Assembly: GCA_017551425.1 (NCBI GenBank)
Contig: JAFZLQ010000106.1
Span: 1 to 64,000, forward strand
Reading direction: 5' to 3'
Source of the DNA: Bacteroidales bacterium
GTDB lineage: Bacteria > Bacteroidota > Bacteroidia > Bacteroidales > UBA932
DNA: 64,000 bases
The notes under the pieces are model-generated. The model worked only from the letters and a program-made list of their open reading frames with translations, made no database searches and had not been told where the DNA came from. The first letter of the stretch is position 1; each line of letters starts with the position of its first letter. Below are positions 41,055 through 50,897 of this stretch, in pieces. The translations under genes and the position numbers were made by a program.

Positions 41055-42292
41055 ATTCTGCGGATTGAGGGGATGTTTTCAAGGTCGGCGATGGGCTCTC
41101 CGGCCGATACGAGCAGCCTGGGCCTCTTTTCGGGGTCGTAGCGGAACAGGCGCTGGTTGTCGGTGGTGTAGCCTATGGTCTTTCCGTATGAGTCTTCTAT
41201 GAGTATGCCCCGCGTGCTTGCGGCCTCGTTCTTGTCGTAGCGGAAGTTGCGGGTGATCATGATGTAGTTGCCCATGTCGCGGCGCGAGCCCACGATGTCT
41301 ATGAACTTGAGGCCCGTGACGATGGAGGTGATGTGGATGTGGTCGCCGACCTCGGGGCTTTCGTCCCAGATGAGGCCGCGCTTGAAGTTGTTGGCGCCGC
41401 CGGTGTATTCGTCTATCCTGCGGTTGATCTCGGACATGTCGTCCATGGTCAGGCCCTGCTCGTTTTTGCCTCCGGTGATGTTCACAAGCACGTTCTGGGC
41501 CGTCTTGAGGTCGAAGTCGTTGAGGAGGGGCGATTCGAATGCCTGGCGTACGGCGTCCTCGATTCGGTTGGGGCCGCTGCCCTCGCCGTAGCCCATCAGC
41601 GCCATGCCGCTGTCCTTCATCATCGTCATCACGTCCTCGAAATCTACGTTTATGTAGCCGGGTTTCTGGATGATCTCGATGATGCCCTTGACGGCGGTGG
41701 TGAGCACCTCGTCGGCCTTGGGGAAGGCGTCGTGGGTGAGCTTGTCGCCAAAGTGGTCGTACAGCTTCTCGTTGTTGATGATGAGCAGGGAATCCACATT
41801 CTTCTCCAGCTCCTGGATGCCGTCGATGGCGCGGGACATCGCCCTGTCGCCCTCGTTCTTGAACGGAAGGGTGACGACTGCAACCGTAAGGATGCCCTTC
41901 TCCTTGGCCATCTTTGCGATGATGGGAGTGGCGCCCGTACCGGTGCCGCCGCCCATGCCGGCGGTGATGAAGAGCATCTTGGTGCCGGTGTCGATTATTT
42001 TCTTCTCTATCTCGGCCTGGCTGTCGATTGCGGCGTTGCGCCCCTTGATGGGGTTGGTGCCTGCGCCGAGGCCTGCGCCCATCTGTATCTTCACGGGCAC
42101 CGGGCTGCACTCGAGGGCCTGGGAGTCGGTGTTGCAGACCACGAAGCTGCATCCTTCGATTCCCGTGCGGTACATGTAGGAGACTGCGTTGCAACCGCCG
42201 CCGCCTACGCCTATGACCTTGATTATCTGGTCTGACCGTTTCCAGTCGGTGGGCACTGTGGCCTCAATGTCTATATTGAAATCTTCGAACAT
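41051..42292 (-). CDS. ftsZ: Cell division protein FtsZ
   Basis: The 413-residue tubulin homologue has the phosphate-binding start IKVIGVGGGGCNAV, the tubulin signature GGGTGTGATP (114-123) and NVDFEDV/NRRIDEYTGG in the second domain. It polymerises with GTP to form the division ring. The C-terminal peptide ADLENIPSIRRI follows a short linker, so binding of FtsA is expected. It starts 6 nt after ftsA. Confidence 0.97.
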   Translation of the reverse strand: MFEDFNIDIEATVPTDWKRSDQIIKVIGVGGGGCNAVSYMYRTGIEGCSFVVCNTDSQALECSPVPVKIQMGAGLGAGTNPIKGRNAAIDSQAEIEKKIIDTGTKMLFITAGMGGGTGTGATPIIAKMAKEKGILTVAVVTLPFKNEGDRAMSRAIDGIQELEKNVDSLLIINNEKLYDHFGDKLTHDAFPKADEVLTTAVKGIIEIIQKPGYINVDFEDVMTMMKDSGMALMGYGEGSGPNRIEDAVRQAFESPLLNDFDLKTAQNVLVNITGGKNEQGLTMDDMSEINRRIDEYTGGANNFKRGLIWDESPEVGDHIHITSIVTGLKFIDIVGSRRDMGNYIMITRNFRYDKNEAASTRGILIEDSYGKTIGYTTDNQRLFRYDPEKRPRLLVSAGEPIADLENIPSIRRI

Positions 42293-42298
42293 AATGCC

Positions 42299-43792
42299 CT
42301 ATCGTTTTTCTTTGTCCATGTCGTCGTAAATCTCGCCGAGAGTGTTCTCGAAGAGGTCTCCCATCTTCTTCCAGATGAATCCCAGGAACTTGCCGCCGTC
42401 GCCTTCGGGACGTGCTTCCTTTTCCGGCTTCTCCGGCTTGGGTTTCTCCGGTTTGGGGCGTTTGGGCTTCTTCTCGCCGGGAGTCTTCTTGATCTTGGTC
42501 TTCATGACCGTGTCGAACTCCTCATCTGCGAAGAGGGTTGCGGGAACTTTGTCCTCGGCCGCGGGCTCTGCCGCTGCGGTACTCTTCCTGGGGGAGCGCT
42601 TGGCCTCGGAAATGCAGTTGAGGCTCGGGTCGGAAGCGACTTCCAGCACCATGCCGACGGATGCGGCGGCTTCCGCCTCGCCGATTCCGGGGCAGCCCTC
42701 GGAGCTGAACTTGCGTGCGAGAGGGAAGCCCACGCGCACGTTGTAGCCCGATTCGTCCTTTATGAGAGTGGTAAGGTTGGCGAGGTTGGCGCAACCGCCT
42801 GTGAGCACGATGCCGCAGCGGAGCCTGTCGGCGAATCCGCTTTCCTGGATGGCGAACAGAATGGCCTGCACTATCTCGCGGCAGCGGCTGGTGATTATTT
42901 CAGACAGGTATTTGACGCTGAGGTGCTCGTAGGTGCCGTTCTCCTCGTCGTTTATCTGCAGGACCTTGTCGCTCATGGTCTGGAGCTTGTCCGGCAGGCA
43001 GGCGCCGAACGCCAGCTTTATGTTCTCCGCCAGGGCGTCGTCGAAGGCGCACTCCAGGCGTATGTCCGTGGTGATGCTCTTGCCGCCGAAGGGGATGGAT
43101 GCGTAGAAGCGCATTATGCCGCCCTGGTAGATCGATACGGAAGTGACTCCGGCGCCCATTTCCACGAGCGCGACTCCGTTGGCCATTTCGTCGTCCTTGA
43201 GCACGGCCTCTCCCACGGCGATAGGCGTGAATATGGCCTGGGCAAGCGCCACGTCCGCGTCGTTGAGCATGATGGTGAGGTTGTGGTACGCCTTCTTGGC
43301 GCCCACGAAAATCTTGAAGTTGCCGGACAGGGAGTCGCTGGTGGTTCCCACGACGTCCTCTTCGCTGCCGATGAAGTCGTCGGTTGCGAACGACTGCGGC
43401 ACGGCGCCGTAAATCAGCTCCTTGCTGCTGTCCGTAAGGGGATAGGTGTCGAGCGCGATGCTTTTGAGGGCGGCGATTTCCTCGTCGCCGATGAGAGGGT
43501 CGGGAGTGCTGCGGTCAATCTGCGCGCTGGCCGTCTCCTGGTGCACGTTGTAGCGGGGTAGTCCCACCACAACCTGCAGGATCTTGATCTGCAGTTCGTC
43601 CTCCGCCTCGGCTATAGCCGCACGCAGGGGGCCTGCAGCCCTCTTCGGATTGAAAACGCAGTTGTAGCGTATGCCGTCCGAAGGCCGCTCCTTGTAGTAA
43701 ATGATCTGGACGTTCTCGCCGACGACCTTTGCCACGCAGAGAGCGAGCTTCGAAGTGCCCAGATCGACTGTCGCTATATATCTTTCCTGCAT
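42299..43792 (-). CDS. ftsA: Cell division protein FtsA
   Basis: The 497-residue actin-like protein begins ATVDLGTSKLALCVAKV (phosphate 1 loop) and has GVALVEMGAGVTSVSIYQGG and VLTGGCANLANL. It tethers FtsZ to the membrane. Relative to typical FtsA of about 420 residues it has a longer tail: a Lys/Pro-rich linker (KPKRPKPEKPKPEKPE) and a final amphipathic helix (FLGFIWKKMGDLFEN) that should bind the membrane. It overlaps ftsQ by 19 nt. Confidence 0.95.
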   Translation of the reverse strand: MQERYIATVDLGTSKLALCVAKVVGENVQIIYYKERPSDGIRYNCVFNPKRAAGPLRAAIAEAEDELQIKILQVVVGLPRYNVHQETASAQIDRSTPDPLIGDEEIAALKSIALDTYPLTDSSKELIYGAVPQSFATDDFIGSEEDVVGTTSDSLSGNFKIFVGAKKAYHNLTIMLNDADVALAQAIFTPIAVGEAVLKDDEMANGVALVEMGAGVTSVSIYQGGIMRFYASIPFGGKSITTDIRLECAFDDALAENIKLAFGACLPDKLQTMSDKVLQINDEENGTYEHLSVKYLSEIITSRCREIVQAILFAIQESGFADRLRCGIVLTGGCANLANLTTLIKDESGYNVRVGFPLARKFSSEGCPGIGEAEAAASVGMVLEVASDPSLNCISEAKRSPRKSTAAAEPAAEDKVPATLFADEEFDTVMKTKIKKTPGEKKPKRPKPEKPKPEKPEKEARPEGDGGKFLGFIWKKMGDLFENTLGEIYDDMDKEKR

Positions 43793-44529
43793 ATGATTTG
43801 ATGGTTATATTTCAGGTTTACGCTTTTATAGTACCCTTCGCCCTTTGCTGGAACAATGTAGGCGAAGTATTTTCCGATTCGGTCGAACTTGTCACGGATG
43901 CCGTCCGGCGCCCCCAGGATGAACCTTTCCCTGCAGCCGTCCAGCCGGAGCTCGATGTCCGACGCCTTGCCGACGCTGATCTTCTCCACCCTGTCTTTCC
44001 ATGCCTTGGACGATGATATGAAGTCCGTGAGCTCCAGCACGCCGGCCGCCCAGGCCGCATGCCCCTCGTCCTGCATGTCGGGAACCATGCCCTCGATTAC
44101 GGGGACGGGTGCCGTATAGCTGGGATGCAGGGGGATGGTTACGCCCTCGCGGTCGATGTAGAAGCCGCGCCCGTCTCCCATGAAGCGCAGGGCGGGCTCC
44201 CTCTGCTCTATGCTTACGTGCAGCACTCCGTTGCGTGTGGTCCATGCCTCGCATTTGCGTACCGCCTTCTGCTCCTCCATCAGCCTTTCAATGCGCCCGA
44301 GGTCTATGCTGTCGAGCGGGGCGCCTATGTATGCGCCGTACATTTTGTCCATGCGCCCGCGTATGTCTTCCTCGCTCACGAACTCCAGGCGTCCGCGTAT
44401 CTGCACGTCTAGCGATTCGCACAGTTTGCGCGAATCCTGCCTGCCCACGCAGCTGTGGAGTATCCCGAAGCCGGCGAGCATGACGCAGATAAGCAGTGTC
44501 CAGACTATATGTACGAGGCGCTTGTTCAT
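43774..44529 (-). CDS. ftsQ: Cell division protein FtsQ
   Basis: The 251-residue protein has one N-terminal membrane helix (HIVWTLLICVMLAGFGILHS), a POTRA-like region (SEEDIRGRMDKMYGAYIGA) and the FtsQ/DivIB beta domain (WTTRNGVLHVSIEQREPAL). It links early and late divisome proteins. It overlaps murC by 4 nt and ftsA by 19 nt. Confidence 0.9.
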   Translation of the reverse strand: MNKRLVHIVWTLLICVMLAGFGILHSCVGRQDSRKLCESLDVQIRGRLEFVSEEDIRGRMDKMYGAYIGAPLDSIDLGRIERLMEEQKAVRKCEAWTTRNGVLHVSIEQREPALRFMGDGRGFYIDREGVTIPLHPSYTAPVPVIEGMVPDMQDEGHAAWAAGVLELTDFISSSKAWKDRVEKISVGKASDIELRLDGCRERFILGAPDGIRDKFDRIGKYFAYIVPAKGEGYYKSVNLKYNHQIICRKDI

Positions 44530-45890
44530 TTGCGGGCGTTAAGCATTTCCGTTATGGGACCGATGAATCTGTCTATGTTTCCTGCGCCGAAGGTGGCGAG
44601 GACGTCAAGCTCGCGGCCGCGCAGCTCGTCCATCAGCTCCTCCTTGCGGATGAGCTTCTTTTCGGGCGCCGTCACGTCCTTGAAGATGAGCTCGGAGCTG
44701 ACTCCCGGTATGGGTTCCTCGCGGGCGGGGTAGATGTCCAGCAGTATGAGCGAATCCAGGCCGCTCAGCGCCGCTGCGAACTCGGGAGCGAAGTCCCGGG
44801 TGCGGGTATATAGATGAGGCTGGAAGACGCCGGTGAGCTTGCGTCCGGGGAATATGCCCCGCAGCGAGCTGATGGCGCTGGCGAGTTCCGCAGGGTGATG
44901 CGCGTAATCGTCGATATAGACCAGTCCGGGCAGGTTCACGTGCTCGTCGAGCCGGCGCTGAACGCCCTTGAAGCTGCCAATGGCGCGGCGCAGTTTCTGG
45001 CCGTCGGTGCCGTGGCAGAGGCATACCGCGGCCGCTGCGACTGCGTTCTCCACGTTCACCCAGCCGAGGGCGCCGCAGCGAATGTCGCGCAGCGTTCCGC
45101 CGGGATAGACGAGGTCGAAGGTGTAGTGGCCGTCGGGGCTGAGACGCAGGTTGGTGCTGTGGAAGTCGGCCCTGGCGTCGTCGAAATGATATGTGAAGAT
45201 GCGGGCGCTCACCTGCGACTGGCTGATGGGCAGCCCGTATTTGAGAATGATGGTCTCATGCACCTGCGAGGCGAACTCGCGGAAGGCCTCCTGCACGTGA
45301 TCGAGGTCTCCGTAGATGTCCAGATGGTCGGCGTCCATGGCGGTGATTGCGGCGATTGCGGGGTGCAGCTGGAGGAAGGAGCGGTCGAACTCGTCGGCCT
45401 CGGCCACCACCGTGTTCCCCTTGCTCATCAGCAGGTTGGTGCCGTAATTCTTGGAGATGCCGCCGAGGAACGCGGAGCATCCTTCGCCGCTCTCGGTGAG
45501 TATATGGGCGATGAGGGTCGATGTGGTGGTCTTGCCGTGGGTTCCGGCGACGGCGAGGCATATCTGGTCGTCGGTGATCTCTCCCAGCACGCGCGAACGC
45601 TTCACCACCTTGTACCCGTTCTCCTGCACGAAGCGCAGCTCTCCCATGTCTGCGGGAATGGCCGGGGTGTAGATGACAAGGGTGGAAGACGGGTCTGCGG
45701 GCACCATGGAGGCGTCGTCGTCGTAATGCACGGCGATGCCTTCGGCCTCCAGCGCGGCCGTAAGGTCGGAAGGCGTACGGTCGTAGCCGCTGACGTCGAA
45801 TCCGCGGAACTTGAACCAGCGTGCAAGGGCGCTCATGCCTATGCCGCCGATACCGATGAGGTAAACCTTTTTGACGTTTTCGTTCTTCAT
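44526..45890 (-). CDS. murC: UDP-N-acetylmuramate--L-alanine ligase
   Basis: The 454-residue Mur ligase has the UDP-binding start YLIGIGGIGMSALARWF, the ATP loop AVAGTHGKTTTSTL, the central motif NVENAVAAAAV and DDYAHHPAE in the C-terminal domain. It adds the first amino acid of the peptidoglycan stem. Four-nt overlaps with murG and ftsQ show coupling. Confidence 0.96.
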   Translation of the reverse strand: MKNENVKKVYLIGIGGIGMSALARWFKFRGFDVSGYDRTPSDLTAALEAEGIAVHYDDDASMVPADPSSTLVIYTPAIPADMGELRFVQENGYKVVKRSRVLGEITDDQICLAVAGTHGKTTTSTLIAHILTESGEGCSAFLGGISKNYGTNLLMSKGNTVVAEADEFDRSFLQLHPAIAAITAMDADHLDIYGDLDHVQEAFREFASQVHETIILKYGLPISQSQVSARIFTYHFDDARADFHSTNLRLSPDGHYTFDLVYPGGTLRDIRCGALGWVNVENAVAAAAVCLCHGTDGQKLRRAIGSFKGVQRRLDEHVNLPGLVYIDDYAHHPAELASAISSLRGIFPGRKLTGVFQPHLYTRTRDFAPEFAAALSGLDSLILLDIYPAREEPIPGVSSELIFKDVTAPEKKLIRKEELMDELRGRELDVLATFGAGNIDRFIGPITEMLNARK

Positions 45891-47017
45891 CGCTTCACTA
45901 TCTTGTATATTTCGTCCACTATGGTCTGTGCCGCTTCGGGGAGGGCGAGGGCGGCCGCGTTACGGCCCAGGGCCTCCACCCTTGCAGGGTCGGAAACCAG
46001 CTCCAGCGCCGTCGGCATCAGCTTTTCAACCGCTTCCGAATCCTTTACCAGCAGGGCCGCGTCCTTGCGCACGAGCGCCATTGCGTTGTGCGTCTGGTGG
46101 TCCTCCGCCACGTTGGGAGAGGGCACGAACACGGCTGCCTTGTGAGTCGCGCAGATTTCCGACACGCTGGAGGCGCCGCTGCGGCTCACAACCACGTCGG
46201 CCATCGCATAAGCGAGGTCCATGCGGGCTATGAAGTCGCTGTGCTTCACACCCGGAAGCTCGCGGCCCTCCATAAACTTGTCGATACCTGCCTTGTAATA
46301 CTTGCCGCACTGCCACAGGATTTCCGTGCCTTCGCCTCCGGGGCATCCGGCCTCTATCCAGGCTTTCATGGCATTGTTGAGCGTTCCGCTGCCGAGGCTT
46401 CCGCCCACTATGAGTATATGGCGCTTCTGCGGGCTGAATCCGTAGAATTCCAGGCCCTCGGCGCGGTCTTCCGCGGTGTAGGGATGCATCTCGGGGCGGA
46501 TGGGATTGCCGCTCATGACGATCTTGTCCGCCGGGAAGAAGCGTTCCATGCCTTCGTAGGCCACGCAGATTTTCTGCACCTTGCCGCCGAGCATCTTGTT
46601 GGTGAGTCCGGCGAATCCGTTCTGCTCCTGGATGAGCGCCGGAAGCTTCATGCGGGTGGCCGCCATGAGCAGGGGAGCGCTGGCGTATCCGCCCACTCCT
46701 ACTGCTATTTCCGGCTTGAACTCCTTTATGATACGGCGTGCGCGGGAGATGCTTCCGAGGAAGCGGAAGGGCACCGTGACGTCGTTCAGGATGTTCTTCA
46801 GGGTAAGCTTGCGCTGCAGCCCCACCACCGGCAGGCCGATGATGCGGAAGCCCTCGCGGGGCACCTTCTCCATCTCCATCTTGCCCTCGGCTCCCACGAA
46901 GAGTATCTCGGTGTCCGGATTCACCTCCTTGAGCTTGCGCGCGATGGACACGGCCGGGAAGATATGGCCTCCCGTGCCTCCGCCGCTGATAATAACCCTG
47001 AGTGCTCTATATTCCAT
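45887..47017 (-). CDS. murG: Lipid II synthase glycosyltransferase
   Basis: The 376-residue GT-B enzyme has the glycine-rich loop ISGGGTGGHIFPAVSIA, the second-domain loop ILIVGGSLGSGTLNNA and the donor-binding motif VSRSGASSVSEICA. It transfers GlcNAc to lipid I at the inner face of the membrane. It overlaps ftsW by 11 nt. Confidence 0.95.
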   Translation of the reverse strand: MEYRALRVIISGGGTGGHIFPAVSIARKLKEVNPDTEILFVGAEGKMEMEKVPREGFRIIGLPVVGLQRKLTLKNILNDVTVPFRFLGSISRARRIIKEFKPEIAVGVGGYASAPLLMAATRMKLPALIQEQNGFAGLTNKMLGGKVQKICVAYEGMERFFPADKIVMSGNPIRPEMHPYTAEDRAEGLEFYGFSPQKRHILIVGGSLGSGTLNNAMKAWIEAGCPGGEGTEILWQCGKYYKAGIDKFMEGRELPGVKHSDFIARMDLAYAMADVVVSRSGASSVSEICATHKAAVFVPSPNVAEDHQTHNAMALVRKDAALLVKDSEAVEKLMPTALELVSDPARVEALGRNAAALALPEAAQTIVDEIYKIVKR

Positions 47018-48386
47018 ATTCGTTCATTTCGTCTTCTATGGCGGTGTTCTCTTCTTCCTGGGGTGCACCGCCAGTCTCATATGCGTCCAGTTCTTCAAGC
47101 CCTGCCTGTACGTTCTCCTTGAGCTCCAGCAGAGGCTGTGCGTCGCGCTGCTCCTTCTCTATGCGCCTCTGGGCGATGCGGCTGAACGACAGGATGATGC
47201 CGAACGCCAGGCTGAAGCACAGGAACGCGCTGTTGCCGTGGCTGATGAGGGGCAGCGTCTGGCCTGTCATGGGGCCGATGTCGGCGTTCACGAACATGTG
47301 CAGGAAGGCCTGCCCGGTGATCAGCAGGCACAGTCCCGCCACGGTTAGCTTGGCATACAGGTCCTTGCCGCAGTTGCGCACTATTATCGACCCTCGCGCC
47401 ATCAGCGACACGTACAGGAAAATCACTATCAGGGCGCCCCAGAGGCCGTATTCCTCTATGATGAAGCTGAACATGTAGTCTTCCGAAATGTCCGGGACCA
47501 CGTATCTCTGGGTGCTCTGTCCGGGGCCCTTGCCCAGCACGCCGCCTTCCTTGATGGCTATCTTGGCGCTGTAGGGCTGGCGTATCTTGTCCAGGGCTTT
47601 GTAGTATTCGTCCGAACCGGGGCGCGCGTCCATCACCTGCTGCTCCCAGTTGTCGTGCTCGGAAATACGGCTGATGGCGGTTCCTATTCGGGTCATGGCC
47701 TTCTTCCCGCTTATCTCGTAAATGCCCCAGCACGCAAGCAGTATTACCACCGCCGCCGCGCCGAGTATGGCCATGTCGCGCAGGTTGCCTCCGCCCAGAA
47801 GTATCACCAGGAACATGATGCCGCCTATGAAAAGGGCTGCGGAGTTGCTTCCGGGCACTATCATGATGAGGGTGATCAGGAAAGGCGCGTAGATGTACAT
47901 CACCTTCTTCCAGATATCCTTCCGGGGGCCTTTGAGCTCGCCTTTCTTGAAGGCGTCGAGCGCCCATGCCAGGTACAGCACCATGGCGACCTTCACCACT
48001 TCGAACACGTGCATCTGCACTCCCGCCACCTGCAGGATACGGCGTGCGCCGTTGAGCTCGATGGATTTGACTATGCCGGTGTCTATCTTGCTGAGCAGCA
48101 GGGCCAGCAGTACGAAAGACACTGCGAATCCCCATTGCGACAGCCAGCGGAAGACCTTGATGTTCTTGATGTTGTAGCAGATTATGATGACGGCCAGGCC
48201 CGCGGCCACCACAATGAGCTGGCTGCGGACTATGTCCAGGCGGGTCTGGTGCCCTTCGAGCAGGCGTGAGGTGGAAGAGAAAATGCACACGATGCTCACC
48301 AGGATCAGCATCAGGGCGATGATCCAGACCACCTTGTCGCCTTCGATACGCTCGAAGAAATTCCAGGCTGTGCGCTTTCCCTTCAT
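47007..48386 (-). CDS. ftsW: Septal peptidoglycan glycosyltransferase FtsW
   Basis: The 459-residue SEDS protein has about ten membrane helices. SEDS motifs include GPGQSTQRYVVPDISEDYMFS and the C-terminal LPLISHGNSAFLCFSLAFG. It polymerises lipid II together with the transpeptidase FtsI. A hydrophilic acidic tail of about 60 residues follows the last helix. Confidence 0.93.
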   Translation of the reverse strand: MKGKRTAWNFFERIEGDKVVWIIALMLILVSIVCIFSSTSRLLEGHQTRLDIVRSQLIVVAAGLAVIIICYNIKNIKVFRWLSQWGFAVSFVLLALLLSKIDTGIVKSIELNGARRILQVAGVQMHVFEVVKVAMVLYLAWALDAFKKGELKGPRKDIWKKVMYIYAPFLITLIMIVPGSNSAALFIGGIMFLVILLGGGNLRDMAILGAAAVVILLACWGIYEISGKKAMTRIGTAISRISEHDNWEQQVMDARPGSDEYYKALDKIRQPYSAKIAIKEGGVLGKGPGQSTQRYVVPDISEDYMFSFIIEEYGLWGALIVIFLYVSLMARGSIIVRNCGKDLYAKLTVAGLCLLITGQAFLHMFVNADIGPMTGQTLPLISHGNSAFLCFSLAFGIILSFSRIAQRRIEKEQRDAQPLLELKENVQAGLEELDAYETGGAPQEEENTAIEDEMNEYGI

Positions 48387-48392
48387 AAATTG

Positions 48393-49736
48393 TTACAGTT
48401 TCCTTACCGCCATCTTGAACTTGCGTCCGCGGTCTTCGTAATTCTCAAACAGGTCGAAACTTGCGCAGCAGGGGCTCAGGAGCACCACGTCGCCGGGCTT
48501 TGCCAGCATGCTGGAGACCTTCACCGCCTCGTCGGCGCTGCTTGTATCGACTATATTCTCTTCGCCCACTATGGAGGCGAATGCCTGATGTATCTTGGTG
48601 TTGTCCACTCCCATGCACACGATGGCCTTGACTTTCTCGCGCACAAGGTCGTTCAGCACGCTGTAGTCGTTGCCCTTGTCCTTGCCTCCGACTATCCAGA
48701 CCACGGGCTTGGTCTGGCATTCGAGGGCGTACCATGCGGAATCCACGTTGGTGGCCTTGGAATCGTTGATGTACATGACGTCTCGTACGCTCAGGACCGG
48801 CTCCAGGCGGTGTTCGATGGGGGCGAAGCTGCCCAGGGCGCTCCGTATCTTCTCGTCTTCTATGCCGGAGACCTTTGCCGCAATGGCCGCCGCAATGGAA
48901 TTGTATATGTTGTGCCGGCCGCCCAGCGCGAGCTCGCGGAGGTAGATCTCGCTCTCGCTCTGCTCGTAACGCACCACGATGCGGTTGCCGTCGAGCCATG
49001 CGCCCTGCTCCAGGTCTTTCTTCTCCTGCGAGAAGGGGAGCATCTTGCAGTGGAGGACTATCTTGCTGAGGTGCGCGATGGTGATTGCGTCGTCGGAGTC
49101 GAAGATGAAGCAGTCCTCGGGACGGAGGTTGCGGGTGATCTTGAACTTCGCGCGCACGTAGTTCTCCATGTTGTGGTCGTAGCGGTCCAGATGGTCCGGC
49201 GTGATGTTGGTGATGATGGCTATGTCGGGCCTGAAGTCGTAGGTGTCGTCAAGCTGGAAGCTGCTGATTTCCAGCACGTAATAATCGTGCTTCTCGGTTG
49301 CCACCTGCAGGGCGTAGCTCTTGCCGATGTTGCCTCCGAGACCCACGTCGAGTCCCGCTTCCTTCAGCAGGTAGTGGATGAGGGAGGTGGTGGTGGTCTT
49401 GCCGTTGGAACCGGTGACGCATATCTTCTTGGCGCTGTCGTAGCGCGATGCGAATTCTATCTCGGAGACTATGCGCGTGCCCTTTGCGGCAAACTCGCGC
49501 ACCACGGGAGCGGTGGAGGGGATGCCGGGGCTCTTCACTACCTCGTCCGCGTCGAAAATGCGCTCCGGGGTGTGTCCGCCCTGCTCGAACGGGATGTCCC
49601 ACTCGGCAAGGGTGCGGGCGTACTCGTCCTTTATCTTCCCGTTGTCGGACAGAAAGACGTCGAAGCCCTTGACCTTTGCGAGCACCGCGGCTCCTACGCC
49701 GCTTTCAGCTCCACCTAATACTACAATTTTTGACAT
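48393..49736 (-). CDS. murD: UDP-N-acetylmuramoyl-L-alanine--D-glutamate ligase
   Basis: The 447-residue Mur ligase has the start VVLGGAESGVGAAVLAKVKG, the ATP loop CVTGSNGKTTTTSLI and the segments YDFRPDIAIITNITPDHLDR and INDSKATNVDSAWYAL. It adds D-glutamate to the stem peptide. It lies 3 nt after mraY and 6 nt before ftsW. Confidence 0.96.
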   Translation of the reverse strand: MSKIVVLGGAESGVGAAVLAKVKGFDVFLSDNGKIKDEYARTLAEWDIPFEQGGHTPERIFDADEVVKSPGIPSTAPVVREFAAKGTRIVSEIEFASRYDSAKKICVTGSNGKTTTTSLIHYLLKEAGLDVGLGGNIGKSYALQVATEKHDYYVLEISSFQLDDTYDFRPDIAIITNITPDHLDRYDHNMENYVRAKFKITRNLRPEDCFIFDSDDAITIAHLSKIVLHCKMLPFSQEKKDLEQGAWLDGNRIVVRYEQSESEIYLRELALGGRHNIYNSIAAAIAAKVSGIEDEKIRSALGSFAPIEHRLEPVLSVRDVMYINDSKATNVDSAWYALECQTKPVVWIVGGKDKGNDYSVLNDLVREKVKAIVCMGVDNTKIHQAFASIVGEENIVDTSSADEAVKVSSMLAKPGDVVLLSPCCASFDLFENYEDRGRKFKMAVRKL

Positions 49737-49739
49737 GTC

Positions 49740-50897
49740 CTATCTTATCTTCAATACGGCCAGCGTAGATACGGCCAGTATTATCCCTATGATCCAGAAG
49801 CGAGTGACTATGCGCGGCTCCGGGATTCCTTTCTTCTGGTAATGGTGATGGAGGGGCGCCATCAGGAAGACCCTGCGGCCCTCTCCGTATTTGCGTTTGG
49901 TATGTTTGAACCAGCTGCGCTGTATGATGACCGACAGGCTCTCGGCGACGAAGATGCCGCAGAGCAGCGGGAGTATGAGCTCCTTGCGGATGAGCACGGC
50001 GCTCACGCCTATAATGCCGCCTATGGTGAGGCTGCCGGAATCGCCCATGAAGACCTGCGCCGGGAAGGTGTTGTACCACAGGAATCCTATGAGCGCCCCG
50101 ACGAACGCCGCCATGAATATGGCCACCTCGCCGGACCCCGGTATGTACATGATGTTGAGGTAGTTGGCATCGATTACGTCGCCGCTCAGCCAGGCCATCA
50201 CACCTATGGTTACGCCCACTATGGCGGAAGTGCCGCTCGCCAGGCCGTCCATGCCGTCGGTGAGGTTGGTGCCGTTGGAGCATGCGAGGGTGACGAGGAT
50301 AATCATGATCATGTAGATGCCCCATGAGCAATAGACCCCGAGCTGTCCCTTGAAGGGGGAGAGCCAGGAATAGTCGAACTCATGGGCCTTCACGAACGGT
50401 ATGGTGGTGATGAGCCTGTCCGTGGGGATGTCGGGGCTGATGCAGACTATGAGGGCGATGAAGAGGCCCAGGGCGAACTGGAGAATGAGCTTGCCCTTCT
50501 CGCTCAGGCCCTCCTTGTTGTGCTTGAAAACCTTGATGTAATCGTCCAGGAAGCCGATTCCGCCGCACCACAGGGTGGTTATGAGCAGGAGTATGGTGTA
50601 AATGCTGTCCAGCCTGCAGACAAGCAGCGCGGAGCCTACCAGAGCGGCGATGATGATAAGGCCGCCCATGGTGGGGGTGCCCTTCTTCTGCATCTGGCCT
50701 TCGAGTCCGAGGTCGCGTATGGTCTCTCCTATCTGGTGCTTCTGCAGCCAGCGGATTATCCTGCCGCCCGCGATGAATGCGATCAGCATGCTTATGACGG
50801 CGGCCAGCATTGCCCTGAACGAAAGGTAATGCATCAGTCCCATGCCGGGAAAGTGGACGCCGAGGCTCTGGAGCCAGTCTACAAGGTGGTAGAGCAT
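49740..50897 (-). CDS. mraY: Phospho-MurNAc-pentapeptide translocase
   Basis: The 385-residue membrane enzyme has about ten helices, the Asp-rich loop GIGFLDDYIKVFKHNKEGLS, NLTDGMDGLASG and a His-containing loop MAPLHHHYQKKGIPE. It makes lipid I from UDP-MurNAc-pentapeptide and undecaprenyl phosphate. The start overlaps murE by 19 nt. Confidence 0.96.
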   Translation of the reverse strand: MLYHLVDWLQSLGVHFPGMGLMHYLSFRAMLAAVISMLIAFIAGGRIIRWLQKHQIGETIRDLGLEGQMQKKGTPTMGGLIIIAALVGSALLVCRLDSIYTILLLITTLWCGGIGFLDDYIKVFKHNKEGLSEKGKLILQFALGLFIALIVCISPDIPTDRLITTIPFVKAHEFDYSWLSPFKGQLGVYCSWGIYMIMIILVTLACSNGTNLTDGMDGLASGTSAIVGVTIGVMAWLSGDVIDANYLNIMYIPGSGEVAIFMAAFVGALIGFLWYNTFPAQVFMGDSGSLTIGGIIGVSAVLIRKELILPLLCGIFVAESLSVIIQRSWFKHTKRKYGEGRRVFLMAPLHHHYQKKGIPEPRIVTRFWIIGIILAVSTLAVLKIR

